Shown in pieces: positions 8,146 through 18,193 of a stretch of DNA of 64,000 nucleotides. The notes beneath the pieces were generated by a model. It did no database searches, had not been told where the DNA came from, and saw only the letters and a program-made list of their open reading frames with translations. The stretch lies in assembly GCF_030814655.1 (NCBI RefSeq), contig NZ_JAUSVK010000001.1:441043-505042 (forward strand), written 5' to 3'. Position numbers and translations under genes: made by a program. Numbering within the stretch: position 1 is the stretch's first letter; every line of letters begins with the position of its first letter. The stretch is from Labrys monachus (GTDB lineage Bacteria > Pseudomonadota > Alphaproteobacteria > Rhizobiales > Labraceae).

Positions 8146-9819
8146 ATGGACCAGACAAATACGGACCAGAACCACCCCTCTCCGAAGGCTCCGGGGCCAA
8201 GCGGGGCGGGCAAGGACGATTTCATCCTCCAGCTCGAACAGCTGCGGGTCGAAACCATCACCGGCCGCGTTCTCGTCGACAATGTCGACGTCACCCTGCG
8301 GCCAGGCGAGATTCTGGGGCTGATCGGCGAGTCCGGGGCGGGCAAGTCCACCATCGGCCTGGCGTCGATGGCCTATGCCCGTGCCGGCATGCGCATCACC
8401 GGCGGCACCATCATGCTCGACGGCAAGGAGCTGCGCGCCTCGACCGCGGCGCAGCGCCGGGTGATCCGCGGCAAGAGCATCGCCTATATCGCCCAGAGCG
8501 CCGCCGCGTCGTTCAACCCGTCGATGACCCTGATGGACCAGGTCTGCGAGGCGCCGGTGATCCACGGCGTGATGACGCGGACGGAAGCGGAAGCCTATGC
8601 GCGCAAGCTGTTCCGCACGCTGCAGCTGCCCAATCCCGATACGATCGGCAGCCGCTACCCGCATCAGGTGTCGGGCGGCCAGCTCCAGCGCGCGATGGCG
8701 GCGATGGCGATGAGCTGCCGGCCGGACGTCATCGTGCTCGACGAGCCGACGACGGCGCTCGACGTGACCACGCAGATCGAGGTCCTCGCCCTGCTGCGCG
8801 AGCTCATCCGCGAATTCGGGACGGCCGGCCTCTACATCACCCACGACCTCGCCGTCGTGGCGCAGATCGCCCATCGCATCATGGTGCTGCGCCACGGCAA
8901 GATGGTGGAGGTGGGCGAGGCCCGCCAGATCCTGGAACAGCCCAGGACCGACTATGCCCGCGCCCTCGTCAACGAGCGGCGCGACGCCGAGCATCTGCAG
9001 CTGACCGAGCCGGTGCGGGATGCCCGTCCCGTCCTCAGCCTGACCAAGGTCACAGCCGGTTACGGGCCGGTGGCGGTGGTCAAGGATGCATCCTTCGTGC
9101 TCGCCAAGGGCGAGACGCTGGCGGTGGTCGGCGAATCCGGCTCGGGCAAGAGCACGATCGCCCGCATCATCGTCGGGCTGCTGCCGCGCTGGGAAGGCGA
9201 CATCACGCTGGACGGCAAGAGCCTCGCGCCGGCTCTCGGCCGCCGCAGCAAGGACATCCTGCGCCGGCTGCAGATGGTGCACCAGATGCCGGACGTGGCG
9301 CTCAATCCGCGCCAGACCCTGGCGCAGATCATCGGCAGGCCGGTGAAATTCTACTTCAACCGCTCGGGCGCGGACATCCGCAAGCGGGTGCTGGAACTGC
9401 TGCGCCTCGTCGGCCTGCCGGAGGATTTCGCCGACCGCCGACCCGGCCAGCTTTCCGGCGGCCAGAAGCAGCGCGTATGCATCGCGCGGGCGCTCGCGGC
9501 CGAGCCGGAGGTGATCATCTGCGACGAACCGACCTCGGCGCTCGATCCGCTGGTGGCCGAAGGGGTGCTCAAGCTGCTCAAGAAGCTGCAGGACGAGCTC
9601 GGCCTCGCCTATATCTTCATCACCCACGATCTCGGCACGGTGCGTCGCATCGCCCACCGCACGGCCGTGATGCTGAAGGGCGAGATCATCGCGCAGGGCG
9701 CCACCGCCGACATCTTCTCGCCGCCCTTCCACCCCTATACGGAGAAGCTGATCAGCTCCGTGCCGGAGATGGACACGCATTGGCTCGACCATATTCTCGA
9801 GGAGCGCAAGATCCTCTGA
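8146..9819 (+). CDS. Double ABC ATPase (fused DppD-DppF type)
   Basis: A 557-residue protein with two complete nucleotide-binding domains, so a single gene replaces the usual dppD and dppF pair. Domain 1 has Walker A GESGAGKST, signature VSGGQLQRA and Walker B VIVLDEPTTALD. Domain 2 has GESGSGKST, LSGGQKQR and VIICDEPTSALD. Both H-loops (YITHDLAVV, FITHDLGTV) are intact. A low-complexity N-terminal 25 residues precede domain 1. It energises the two permeases upstream. Confidence 0.94.
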   Translation: MDQTNTDQNHPSPKAPGPSGAGKDDFILQLEQLRVETITGRVLVDNVDVTLRPGEILGLIGESGAGKSTIGLASMAYARAGMRITGGTIMLDGKELRASTAAQRRVIRGKSIAYIAQSAAASFNPSMTLMDQVCEAPVIHGVMTRTEAEAYARKLFRTLQLPNPDTIGSRYPHQVSGGQLQRAMAAMAMSCRPDVIVLDEPTTALDVTTQIEVLALLRELIREFGTAGLYITHDLAVVAQIAHRIMVLRHGKMVEVGEARQILEQPRTDYARALVNERRDAEHLQLTEPVRDARPVLSLTKVTAGYGPVAVVKDASFVLAKGETLAVVGESGSGKSTIARIIVGLLPRWEGDITLDGKSLAPALGRRSKDILRRLQMVHQMPDVALNPRQTLAQIIGRPVKFYFNRSGADIRKRVLELLRLVGLPEDFADRRPGQLSGGQKQRVCIARALAAEPEVIICDEPTSALDPLVAEGVLKLLKKLQDELGLAYIFITHDLGTVRRIAHRTAVMLKGEIIAQGATADIFSPPFHPYTEKLISSVPEMDTHWLDHILEERKIL

Positions 9820-9892
9820 CGGCGGAGCCGCCTGGAGCCGGCCCCGCGCACCGTTCGATCACCTATTCATTGCATCGTTCCCGGATTTGACC

Positions 9893-11893
9893 ATGAGCGC
9901 CGTGCGCACCCTCGAGCATTTCTTCATTCCCCTCGCGGACGGCACGCGGCTGGCGGCGCGGCTCTGGCTTCCCGCCGACGCCGAGGCCCGTCCGGTGCCG
10001 GCGATCCTGGAATATATCCCCTACCGCAAGCGCGACGGCACCCGCGGCCGCGACGAGCCGATGCATGGCTGGTTCGCCGAGAACGGCTATGCCGCCATCC
10101 GCGTCGACATGCGCGGCAGCGGCGAATCCGACGGGCTGATGGACGACGAATATCTGCCGCGGGAGCTGGACGACGCCTGCGAGGTGATCGCCTGGCTGGC
10201 GGCGCAGCCCTGGTGCTCCGGGTCGGTCGGCATGATGGGCAAGAGCTGGGGCGGCTTCAACTGCCTGCAGGTCGCCGCCCTCCGCCCGCCGGCCCTGAAG
10301 GCGATCATCACGGTCTGCTCCACCGACGACCGCTACGCCGACGACATCCATTTCATGGGCGGCACGCTCCTCAACGACAATCTGTGGTGGGGCGCCATCA
10401 TGCTCGCCTATCAGGGGCGGTCGGCCGATCCCGCCTTGGTGGGAGAGGGCTGGTACGAGCAATGGCTCCGGCGCCTCGAACACCTGCCGTTCTTTCCCGC
10501 TCTGTGGCTGGCGCATCAGCGCCGGGACGCCTATTGGCGCCATGGCTCGATCTGCGAGGATTTCTCGGCCATCGCCTGCCCGGTGTTCGCCGTCGGCGGC
10601 TGGGGCGACGCCTATACCAATGCGATACCGCGCATGCTCGAAGGGCTCGGCGTGCCGCGGCTCGGCCTGATCGGACCCTGGGCCCATATCTATCCGCAGG
10701 ACGGCGTGCCCGGCCCCGCGATCGGCTTCCTGCAGGAGGCGGTGCGCTGGTGGGACCATTGGCTGAAGGGCGAGGATCGCGGCATCATGGCCGAGCCGAT
10801 GCTGCGCGCCTTCGTCGAGGAGTGGACGCCGCCCGGCCATCGCGATCCCGTGCCGGGCCGCTTCGTCGGCGAGGCTGTCTGGCCCTCGCCGCGGATCGGT
10901 CCGCGGACCTTCCATCTGGGGCCCGGCGCCCTGCTGGCGCAGTCGGGATCCTCGGAAGAAATCGCCTTCTCCTCGCCGGCCTGGACCGGCTCGGCGGCGG
11001 GCGAATGGATGGGGACGGGGGTTCCCGGCGAGGAGCCGGCCGACCAGCGGCATGATGACGCATTCTCCTGCGTGTTCGACAGCGACGCCCTCACGGAGCG
11101 GCTCGAACTGCTCGGCGGCGCCGAACTCGAAGTGGCGCTTTCCTCGGACAAGCCGCTCGCCCAGCTCTGCGTCCGGCTCTGCGACGTCGCCCCGGACGGC
11201 TCGTCGCGACGCGTCGCCTATGCGGTGCTCAACCTCACCCACCGCGACAGCCACGCCGAACCCGAAGCGCTCGTGCCGGGGCGCTTCTACGACATCGGGC
11301 TCAAGCTCAGCGATTGCGGCTATGCCTTCGCGCCCGGGCACAAGGTCCGCCTGGCGTTCTCGACCGCCTATTGGCCGCTGATCTGGCCGGCGCCGGAGGT
11401 GGCGACGCTGACGCTGCGCTGCCCGGGCCGGCTGCACCTGCCGGTGCGGGCCATGGACACCGCCGAGCCCGCCGTAACCTTCGAGCCGCCTCGCAGCGCC
11501 GCACGCGCTCCCGTCACCCAGGTCGCCCTGGGCCGGATGACGCGCACCCACACGCTCGACCTTCTCACGGACACCGCGACCTATGTCACCCATGGCGAGG
11601 GCGGGCTGTTCGGCGAGGGGGTGCTGCGCTTCGACGACATCGACACCACGCTGTCGCACAGCCTGAGGCGTGAATTGACCGTCAAGGGCAGCGATCCGCT
11701 CAGCGCGCGCTATCGCCTGACGCAGGAATACGAGATGGGACGGGAGAATTGGGCCATCCGCCTGGAAATATCGACCTCCATGCGCGCTTCAGCCGACGTT
11801 TTCTTCCTGGAGGGCGAAGTCAAGGCCTTCGCCAACGGCATTCTCGCGGCAGAGCGGCGCTGGGAGGAAAGCCTTGCGCGGGACCTGTTGTGA
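9893..11893 (+). CDS. CocE/NonD-family serine hydrolase (X-Pro dipeptidyl-peptidase-like)
   Basis: A 666-residue alpha/beta hydrolase of the CocE/NonD/PepX_C type. The nucleophile elbow GKSWGGF sits near residue 120, after RVDMRGSGESDG, the oxyanion-side motif. The C-terminal half (about 320-560) is the jelly-roll domain of this family. Members act as esterases, acylases or X-prolyl peptidases. An ATG at 9893 is preferred to a TTG at 9887. The gene lies 73 bp behind the importer ATPase on the same strand, so it probably hydrolyses the imported compound in the cytoplasm. No signal peptide is seen. Confidence 0.88.
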   Translation: MSAVRTLEHFFIPLADGTRLAARLWLPADAEARPVPAILEYIPYRKRDGTRGRDEPMHGWFAENGYAAIRVDMRGSGESDGLMDDEYLPRELDDACEVIAWLAAQPWCSGSVGMMGKSWGGFNCLQVAALRPPALKAIITVCSTDDRYADDIHFMGGTLLNDNLWWGAIMLAYQGRSADPALVGEGWYEQWLRRLEHLPFFPALWLAHQRRDAYWRHGSICEDFSAIACPVFAVGGWGDAYTNAIPRMLEGLGVPRLGLIGPWAHIYPQDGVPGPAIGFLQEAVRWWDHWLKGEDRGIMAEPMLRAFVEEWTPPGHRDPVPGRFVGEAVWPSPRIGPRTFHLGPGALLAQSGSSEEIAFSSPAWTGSAAGEWMGTGVPGEEPADQRHDDAFSCVFDSDALTERLELLGGAELEVALSSDKPLAQLCVRLCDVAPDGSSRRVAYAVLNLTHRDSHAEPEALVPGRFYDIGLKLSDCGYAFAPGHKVRLAFSTAYWPLIWPAPEVATLTLRCPGRLHLPVRAMDTAEPAVTFEPPRSAARAPVTQVALGRMTRTHTLDLLTDTATYVTHGEGGLFGEGVLRFDDIDTTLSHSLRRELTVKGSDPLSARYRLTQEYEMGRENWAIRLEISTSMRASADVFFLEGEVKAFANGILAAERRWEESLARDLL

Positions 11894-12029
11894 TCCCATC
11901 TTCCGGAAGAAGGCCTCGCGAAATCCATACGAGGGGGAATGGCAGCACTGTGCTTGGGCGCCTTGAACCGCCCGCCCAGTTCGGCTACGCACATCAAGCA
12001 AAATCGTAATCTGCCAGGAATTGCCGCTC

Positions 12030-12368
12030 ATGACCTATGTGGTCACAGAAAACTGCATCAAGTGCAAATATATGGACTGCGTGGAAGTCTGCCCGGTGGA
12101 CTGCTTCTACGAGGGCGAGAACATGCTCGTCATCCATCCCGACGAATGCATCGATTGCGGTGTCTGCGAACCGGAATGTCCGGCCGACGCGATCAAGGCG
12201 GACACCGAGAAGGGGCTGGACGCCTGGCTCGAAGTCAACGCGCAATACGCCAAGTCCTGGCCGAACATCACCATCAAGCGCGACGGCCCGGCCGATGCGA
12301 AGGAATGGGACGGCAAGCCCGGCAAGCTCGACCTGTTGTCGCCGGAGCCCGGCGAGGGCGACGCCTGA
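12030..12368 (+). CDS. fdxA: 7Fe ferredoxin FdxA
   Basis: A 112-residue seven-iron ferredoxin (electron carrier). Cys9, Cys12, Cys17, Cys21 and Cys25 in the first half and Cys40-x2-Cys43-x2-Cys46-x3-Cys50 give the [3Fe-4S] and [4Fe-4S] pattern of Azotobacter-type FdxA. The length and the acidic C-terminal tail match alphaproteobacterial FdxA. The ATG at 12030 is chosen over a TTG at 12021. It precedes carD, an arrangement common in Hyphomicrobiales. Confidence 0.95.
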   Translation: MTYVVTENCIKCKYMDCVEVCPVDCFYEGENMLVIHPDECIDCGVCEPECPADAIKADTEKGLDAWLEVNAQYAKSWPNITIKRDGPADAKEWDGKPGKLDLLSPEPGEGDA

Positions 12369-12385
12369 GCTGAAGGCACCGGGAA

Positions 12386-12410
12386 ATGCCGGCCCCGGGC
12401 GGGCCGGCAT
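12386..12410 (+). terminator. GC hairpin downstream of fdxA
   Basis: ATGCCGGCCC and GGGCCGGCAT pair perfectly over 10 bp around a five-base loop, 18 bp after the fdxA stop. There is no T-tract, so it may be a Rho-dependent or mRNA-end hairpin rather than a classical terminator. Confidence 0.4.
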
Positions 12411-12547
12411 GAAGGTCTTCCCCGGAAGCAGGCACGCATCGCCGCCGGCTCCGGGACGTGCCGGCGAACCTCCGGTCCCGACCTTGTCGCTGTCATCCGC
12501 GACATCGTGCGCACGCGCCGCAATGCGGCTTTGCGTCTGCAAAAGCG

Positions 12548-12578
12548 TTGATTTTTATCCGTTTTTGATATATATAAT
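12548..12578 (+). promoter_or_regulatory. AT-rich promoter-like site in the fdxA-carD gap
   Basis: TTGATT (12548-12553) and TATAAT (12573-12578) are separated by 19 bp in an AT island that is exceptional here. A T7 tract at 12637-12643 follows about 60 bp after the expected start point, with CCCC and GGGG arms before it, so a short RNA or attenuated leader could be made. Otherwise it is the carD promoter with a leader of about 280 nt. The rest of 12369-12866 shows no convincing gene. Confidence 0.5.
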
Positions 12579-12866
12579 TTTCCCATGGGTTAGAGAGAGA
12601 CCAAGTTACCCCCGCCGCTGCTCCGCACAGGGGCCATTTTTTTGTGCTCAGCTACAAGGGATCTCTGTCTATCGGCGTGGTCAGCGCTGGCAGGCACTTT
12701 GGACTTTTTGACCGTCATTCAGTTCGACTATCCTCGCGGTGGCTTTTGAGCTTTGGCCTGGTTTCAATGTCGAATGATGTTCGCGGCAACGGATGTCCTG
12801 TCCGACCGCAATTGGCATGGCCTGAGATTGCGCGTCAGGTCACCATATAAGGAGCGTTGAAGCGTC

Positions 12867-13454
12867 ATGACGACAGCGAAGAAGACGTCCACAAAGCAAG
12901 GCTTCAAGACTGGCGAACACATCGTGTATCCTTCGCACGGCGTCGGCAAGATCGTATCGATCGATGAGCAGGAAGTAGCCGGTTTCAAACTCGAGCTGTT
13001 CGTGATCGTCTTCGCGAAGGACAAGATGACGTTGCGCGTTCCGACGACGAAGATCGTATCGGTGGGCATGCGCAAATTGTCGGAGGCGCCGATTGTCGCC
13101 AAGGCGCTCGAGACGCTCAAGGGGCGTGCCCGCGTCAAGCGGACGATGTGGTCGCGCCGGGCCCAGGAATATGAAGCGAAGATCAATTCGGGCGATCTGA
13201 TCGCGATTGCCGAGGTCGTGCGCGATCTCTACCGCTCCGATGCGCAGCCCGAGCAGTCCTATTCCGAACGCCAGCTCTATGAAGCGGCGCTCGACCGCAT
13301 GGCGCGCGAACTCGCCGCCGTCGACGACCTGAGCGATGCCGAGTCGGTCAAGGTGATCGAGGGCAACCTCGCCAAGGGTCCGAAGCGCGGTGGCGCGAAG
13401 GAAGCCGAGGCGGAAGGCGAGTTCGAGGAAGCTGCGGAAGAAGAAGCGGCGTAA
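12867..13454 (+). CDS. carD: CarD-family transcriptional regulator
   Basis: A 195-residue RNA-polymerase-binding regulator. Residues 11-70 form the RID domain (GEHIVYPSHGVGKIVSI, then LRVPTTKI), which contacts the polymerase beta subunit. The following helical domain contains WSRRAQEYEAKINSGDL, the DNA-backbone-contacting part. The C-terminus is an acidic Glu/Ala tail. CarD stabilises open complexes at rRNA and many other promoters. The ATG is preceded by AAGGAG. A strong bidirectional terminator separates it from convergent prmC. Confidence 0.95.
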   Translation: MTTAKKTSTKQGFKTGEHIVYPSHGVGKIVSIDEQEVAGFKLELFVIVFAKDKMTLRVPTTKIVSVGMRKLSEAPIVAKALETLKGRARVKRTMWSRRAQEYEAKINSGDLIAIAEVVRDLYRSDAQPEQSYSERQLYEAALDRMARELAAVDDLSDAESVKVIEGNLAKGPKRGGAKEAEAEGEFEEAAEEEAA

Positions 13455-13475
13455 GCGCCTTCATTCATCGTTTCG

Positions 13476-13514
13476 AAAGCCCGGCCGGATCCCTTCCGGC
13501 CGGGCTTTTATTTT
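13476..13514. terminator. Bidirectional terminator between carD and prmC
   Basis: A 14-bp perfect stem (AAAGCCCGGCCGGA with TCCGGCCGGGCTTT) is followed by TATTTT on the + strand. The same stem ends in CTTTCG on the minus strand. It can serve both convergent transcripts. Confidence 0.92.
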
Positions 13515-13550
13515 GGGCATTTTCGGCGACGGCCCCGATGCGGGCTGCCG

Positions 13551-14405
13551 TCATCCGGGGCGGCGCCCCAGCAGGGCCCGGGCGACACCGCTCAGGTCCT
13601 TGCGGGCCGGCGCGAGGATCGCCAGGCCCGCCGCCCGCATCAGGGCGGCGACGGCCTCTTCCTGGCCGATGCCGAGTTCGAGGGCGAGGATGCCGCCGGG
13701 CGCCAGCAGGGCGGGCGCGGCGCGCGTGATGGCGCGATAGGCGTCGAGGCCGTCCTCGCCGCCGTCGAGGGCAAGGCGGGGGTCGTGCTCGCGCACTTCG
13801 CGGTCGAGCCCTTCGATGTCGGCGGCGGGAATATAGGGAGGATTGGAGACGATGAGGTCGAACGGGCCGTCGAGGCCGTTCGTCCAGTCGCCCTCGGCGA
13901 AACAGGCGCGGTCCGCGACGCCGTTGGCCCTCGCATTCTCCCGCGCCGCCACCACGGCCTCCGCCGCCTTGTCGATGCCGATGCCGGTCGCCGCTGGCCT
14001 CTCGACGAGGAGGGCAATGAGGATCGCGCCGGTTCCGGTGCCGAGATCGAGCAGGCGGTAGGGGGCCTGCCTGTCCGGCAGCGCCTCCAGGCAGGCGCCC
14101 ACCAGCGTCTCGGTGTCGGGACGCGGCGACAGCGTCGCCGGCGCGAGGCGGAAGGCGAGGCCCCAGAAATCGCGCGTGCCGAGGATGCGATCGACGGGCT
14201 CGCCGGCGAGCCGGCGGGCGACGAAACCCTCTGCCTTCGCCACGGCTTCCGGCGCCAGCGCCCGGCCGCCATCGAGGACGATGCGGCTCGCCTCGACGCC
14301 GGCGGCTTCGGCCACCAGCCAGCGCGCATCGAGCTCGGGCGTGGGCAGGCCGGCCTCGCGCAAGGCGGCGAGCGTCCGGCGATAGAGCGCGCCGAGGGTC
14401 GTCAT
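13551..14405 (-). CDS. prmC: Release-factor glutamine methyltransferase PrmC
   Basis: A 284-residue SAM-dependent methyltransferase that methylates the glutamine of the GGQ motif in release factors. The SAM motif LLDLGTGTGAI and the catalytic NPPY in LIVSNPPYIP are intact, and a helical N-terminal domain precedes them. The ATG at 14405 fits the family start; the frame is open further upstream without a plausible start. It lies downstream of its substrate gene prfA on the same strand with a 157-bp gap. Confidence 0.95.
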   Translation of the reverse strand: MTTLGALYRRTLAALREAGLPTPELDARWLVAEAAGVEASRIVLDGGRALAPEAVAKAEGFVARRLAGEPVDRILGTRDFWGLAFRLAPATLSPRPDTETLVGACLEALPDRQAPYRLLDLGTGTGAILIALLVERPAATGIGIDKAAEAVVAARENARANGVADRACFAEGDWTNGLDGPFDLIVSNPPYIPAADIEGLDREVREHDPRLALDGGEDGLDAYRAITRAAPALLAPGGILALELGIGQEEAVAALMRAAGLAILAPARKDLSGVARALLGRRPG

Positions 14406-14562
14406 CGTGCCATGCTCCCGGGAGCGCGGATGTCCCGTCGGCTCTTCCTCTCCGTGGACGAGACGGCCGCCCCAAGGGCGTGCGGCGGGGTGGCCCGCGT
14501 GGCTGGTTCGGCGGGGGCCGTGTTTCCAGGGGCAGGCGGAGACGCCTGCGGTCCCAGGGCGA

Positions 14563-15642
14563 TCACGCCCTCGCCTCGTTCGCCGCCAGCAGGCGCGCCT
14601 GGTTCTCGGTGACGAGCGCATCGATCACCTCGCCGAGGGCATCGCCGGCGATGATCTGGTCGAGCTTGTAGAGCGTCAGGCCGATGCGATGGTCCGTCAG
14701 CCGGCCCTGCGGGAAATTATAGGTGCGGATGCGCTCGGAGCGGTCGCCGGAGCCGATCTGGTCGCGACGGTCCGCGGCCCTGGCGCTGTCGACGCGCTCC
14801 CGTTCCGCCTCGTAGAGCCGGGCGCGCAGCATGGCCATGGCCTGGGCGCGGTTCTTGTGCTGCGAGCGCTCCTGCTGGACCGCGACGGCGATGCCGGTCG
14901 GCAGATGGGTGATGCGCACGGCGCTGTCGGTGGTGTTGACGTGCTGCCCGCCGGCGCCCGATGCGCGGAAGACATCGACCTTCAGGTCCTTCTCGTCGAT
15001 GGCGATGTCGACTTCCTCCGCCTCCGGCAGCACGGCGACGGTCGCCGCCGACGTATGGATGCGCCCGCCCGCCTCGGTGACCGGCACGCGCTGCACGCGA
15101 TGCACGCCCGACTCGAATTTCAGCTTGGCGAACACGCCCTTGCCGCGGATCGCCATGGCGGCTTCCTTGTAGCCGCCCATGGTGCCCTCGGATTCCGAAA
15201 GGATCTCGGTCTTCCATCCCTGCAGGTCGGCATAGCGCATATACATGCGCAGGAGATCGCCGGCGAACAGGGCCGCCTCGTCGCCGCCGGTGCCGGCGCG
15301 CACTTCGAGGATGGCCGACTTCTCGTCCGCCGCGTCGCGCGGGAGCAGAGCGAGGCGGATCGAGGTCTCGAGATCGGCGACGCGCTGGACGAGGGTCTTT
15401 CGCTCCTGCTCCGCCATCTCCGCCATCTCGCCGGCCATCGCCGGCTCGGCGATCATCGCCTCGACACCCTTGAGCTCCTCCTGGGCCGCCTGCCACTCCC
15501 GGATCACGGCGGCGACCGGATCGAGCTCGGCGAGTTCGCGCGCCAGCGCCACATAGACCTCGGCGTCCGGGCCGGACGCGAGTTGCGCCTCGACGAAATC
15601 GCGGCGGCGGAGCAGGGCATCGAGGCGTTCGAGAGGGAGCAT
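14563..15642 (-). CDS. prfA: Peptide chain release factor 1
   Basis: A 359-residue class-I release factor that terminates translation at UAA and UAG. The tripeptide anticodon PVT (in [11 protein letters not shown]) marks RF1 rather than RF2. GAGGQHVN contains the GGQ that reaches the peptidyl-transferase centre and is the substrate of PrmC. The start [11 protein letters not shown] aligns with other alphaproteobacterial RF1 proteins, so the longer in-frame ATG at 15684 is not used. It lies 99 bp behind ptsP. Confidence 0.96.
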   Translation of the reverse strand: MLPLERLDALLRRRDFVEAQLASGPDAEVYVALARELAELDPVAAVIREWQAAQEELKGVEAMIAEPAMAGEMAEMAEQERKTLVQRVADLETSIRLALLPRDAADEKSAILEVRAGTGGDEAALFAGDLLRMYMRYADLQGWKTEILSESEGTMGGYKEAAMAIRGKGVFAKLKFESGVHRVQRVPVTEAGGRIHTSAATVAVLPEAEEVDIAIDEKDLKVDVFRASGAGGQHVNTTDSAVRITHLPTGIAVAVQQERSQHKNRAQAMAMLRARLYEAERERVDSARAADRRDQIGSGDRSERIRTYNFPQGRLTDHRIGLTLYKLDQIIAGDALGEVIDALVTENQARLLAANEARA

Positions 15643-15741
15643 GGCGAACTGGATCCGTATGAAAGAGCGGAGTGCGGTCCGCATCCTGGCGCCGCGGCAT
15701 CGCGGCAGGGACGAGGCGGAGGAATATCCGCGCGTCGCCCG

Positions 15742-18006
15742 CTAAAGCGGAATGCCGCGCTGCTCGGCGAAGTCCCGCAGGGCCTCGCGCAGCGGCCGCT
15801 CGGCATCGGCGGCGACGTGGCGGCGGACGAGATCGCCCACCTCGCCCGCATCGGTCTCCAGCACCATGGCCTTGACCGGCCCGATCGCGGACGGCGTCAT
15901 CGACAGCTGGCGAAAGCCGAGGCCGATGAGCGCGAGCGCCTCCAGCGGCTTGGAGGCGAGTTCGCCGCACAGCGTCACCGGCACCCCGGCTTCGCCCGCC
16001 TTGTCGACGATCGACTTCAGGGCCCGCATGACCGAGGTCGACAGCGTATCGAAGCGGCCGGCCACGCGGGCATTGCCGCGGTCGACCGCGTAGAGGAACT
16101 GGAACAGGTCGTTCGAGCCGACCGACAGGAAGTCGACGCGCTCGAGGATCTCGTCGAGCTGGAACAGCAAAGCGGGGACCTCGACCATGGCGCCGAGCTT
16201 GACGAGGTCCGGCAGCGGCTTGCCGTGGCGGCGCAGGAAGGTGATCTCCCGCTCCACCACGTCGCGGGCGGCATCGAACTCCTCGACGGCGGCGACCATC
16301 GGGAACATCACCCGCAATTCCCGGCCCGCCGCCGCCTGCAGCAAGGCACGCAGCTGCGAGCGCATCAGGCCCGGCCGGTCGAGGCCGAGGCGGATGGCGC
16401 GCCAGCCCAGCGCCGGATTCTCCTCTTCGATCTGGTGCATGTAGGGCAGCACCTTGTCGCCGCCGATATCGAGGGTGCGGAAGGTCACCGGCCGGTCGCC
16501 GGCCGCCTCCAGCACGGCCTTGTAGAGGGCGTGCTGCTCGCCGGTGCGCGGGAATTGCGAGGCGATCATGAACTGCAGCTCGGTGCGGAACAGGCCGATG
16601 CCGTCGGCGCCGCTCTCCTTCACATGCGGCAGGTCGACCAGCAGGCCGGCATTGAGGAACAGCCGAATGTCGCGTCCGTCGCGCGTGCGGCTCGGCAGAT
16701 GGCGGAGCGCCTGGTACTGCTCCTGGCGCCGCGCGCGGAAGCGCACCTTCTCCGCATAGGCCTTCTCGACGTCGGCGGCCGGCCGGACCTGGACGTCGCC
16801 GGAGGTGCCGTCGACGATGATCGCATCGCCGGACTCGACGAGGTTGGTGATGCCCGGCACCTCGCCGACGGTGGCGATGCCGAGCGCCCGCGCCACGATG
16901 GCGACATGGCTGGTCGGCCCGCCTTCCTCCAGGATCAGCCCGCGCAGGCTGTCGCGGCTGTAGTCGAGCAGGGCGGCCGGGCCCATGGAGCGGGCGACCA
17001 GGATCGCGTCCTTCGGCATGGAATCGGCCGAGACGTGGTGGCCGTCGCCGGTCAGCTGGCGCAGGAGGCGGTTGGCGAGGTCGTCGAGGTCGTAGAGCCG
17101 CTCCCGCAGGATCGGATCGGCGACGCGCTGCATGCGCGCGCGCGTGTCCGACTGGACGCGTTGCACCGCCGCCTCGGCGGTGACGCCGGTGGCGATGACC
17201 TCGCGCATCTTGGTGATCCAGCCGCGATCCTGCGCGAACATGCGATAGGCTTCGAGCACGTCGAGGGTCTCGGTGGCGCGGGCGAGGTCGCCGCGGTCGA
17301 GCATGGCGTCGATCGAATCGCGCAGGCCGACGATGGCGTTGTCGAGGCGGTTGGTCTCGCGGCCGACATCGTCGGCGATGAGGGTCTTCACCACGACGCG
17401 GGGTTCGTGCAGCACGACATGGCCGAGGCCGACGCCCTCGGCGAGCGGCGCGCCGGTCAGGTGCAGGGGCCGACGGCTGGCGAGGTCGGCGCCCGGGCGG
17501 GCGAGCGCCTGGAGTTCGCCGGAGGCGATCATTTCCGCCAGCACCATCGCGACGGTGAGGAGCGCCTCGATCTCCTCTTCCGAATAGGTGCGCTGGGCCC
17601 GGTTCTGGACGACGAGGACGCCGAGCGTCTCGCCGGCGCGCAGGATCGGCACGCCGAGAAAGGCGTTGTAGATCTCCTCGCCGGTCTCCGGCTTGTAGGA
17701 GAAGGAGGGGTGATGCTGCGCGTCGGACGTGGTGACGGCCTCGGCCTCCTTGGCCACGAGGCCGACGAGACCCTCGCCCTTGCGCATCGTGGTGAGATGG
17801 ACGGCGTTGGGGTTGAGGCCTTCGGTGGCGTAGAGTTCGAGCGTGCCGTCGCTGCGCAGCACATAGACCGAGCACACCTCCGCGACCATGTTCGCGGCGA
17901 TCAGGACGACGGTCTTGTCCAGCCTCTCCTGCGCCGAGACGGGTTCCGCCATGACTTCGCGGAGCCGTTTCAGAAGCAGGCGCGGGCCGCCCATCGCGCC
18001 ACGCAT
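15742..18006 (-). CDS. ptsP: Phosphoenolpyruvate-protein phosphotransferase of the nitrogen PTS (EI-Ntr)
   Basis: A 754-residue enzyme that takes phosphate from PEP and passes it to NPr, feeding the regulatory PTS-Ntr branch. Residues 30-150 form a GAF sensor domain. The phosphohistidine is in GGPTSHVAIVARALG. The PEP-binding barrel follows, with GIGLFRTELQFM and the C-terminal VTLCGELASKP. The ATG at 18006 has GAGGAGG at 7-8 nt. It lies between lysC and prfA, the usual order in Rhizobiales. A GGCCGG stem-loop without a T-tract lies in the 187-bp gap to lysC. Confidence 0.96.
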   Translation of the reverse strand: MRGAMGGPRLLLKRLREVMAEPVSAQERLDKTVVLIAANMVAEVCSVYVLRSDGTLELYATEGLNPNAVHLTTMRKGEGLVGLVAKEAEAVTTSDAQHHPSFSYKPETGEEIYNAFLGVPILRAGETLGVLVVQNRAQRTYSEEEIEALLTVAMVLAEMIASGELQALARPGADLASRRPLHLTGAPLAEGVGLGHVVLHEPRVVVKTLIADDVGRETNRLDNAIVGLRDSIDAMLDRGDLARATETLDVLEAYRMFAQDRGWITKMREVIATGVTAEAAVQRVQSDTRARMQRVADPILRERLYDLDDLANRLLRQLTGDGHHVSADSMPKDAILVARSMGPAALLDYSRDSLRGLILEEGGPTSHVAIVARALGIATVGEVPGITNLVESGDAIIVDGTSGDVQVRPAADVEKAYAEKVRFRARRQEQYQALRHLPSRTRDGRDIRLFLNAGLLVDLPHVKESGADGIGLFRTELQFMIASQFPRTGEQHALYKAVLEAAGDRPVTFRTLDIGGDKVLPYMHQIEEENPALGWRAIRLGLDRPGLMRSQLRALLQAAAGRELRVMFPMVAAVEEFDAARDVVEREITFLRRHGKPLPDLVKLGAMVEVPALLFQLDEILERVDFLSVGSNDLFQFLYAVDRGNARVAGRFDTLSTSVMRALKSIVDKAGEAGVPVTLCGELASKPLEALALIGLGFRQLSMTPSAIGPVKAMVLETDAGEVGDLVRRHVAADAERPLREALRDFAEQRGIPL

Positions 18007-18193
18007 ACGATGCCTCCTCTTTCGGCACACGATGAATCGAGAACGGGTTTCGTTCAAGGTGAAACGAAACGCGCGCTAACTTTCTGTCCTGTCGCAAGAA
18101 TTTCGGGAAAACGGCTGGCGCTTCCCTCGTTCTTGTCCGGCCGGGGAATCCGGCCCGTCCGCTGCCGAGTCGCCGAGGACCAAAGCGGATAAA

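Noticed and set aside
7243-9792. An 849-codon open frame on the - strand
   Set aside because: Antisense to the ABC permease and ATPase genes, which carry intact Walker motifs.
12644-12850. Small gene of 68 codons starting with GTG upstream of carD
   Set aside because: No ribosome site, weak codon pattern, and it overlaps the probable carD leader.
14407-18192. A 1261-codon open frame on the + strand
   Set aside because: It lies antisense to prmC, prfA and ptsP, which have complete families and motifs. In such GC-rich DNA the antisense frame stays open because stop codons are rare.
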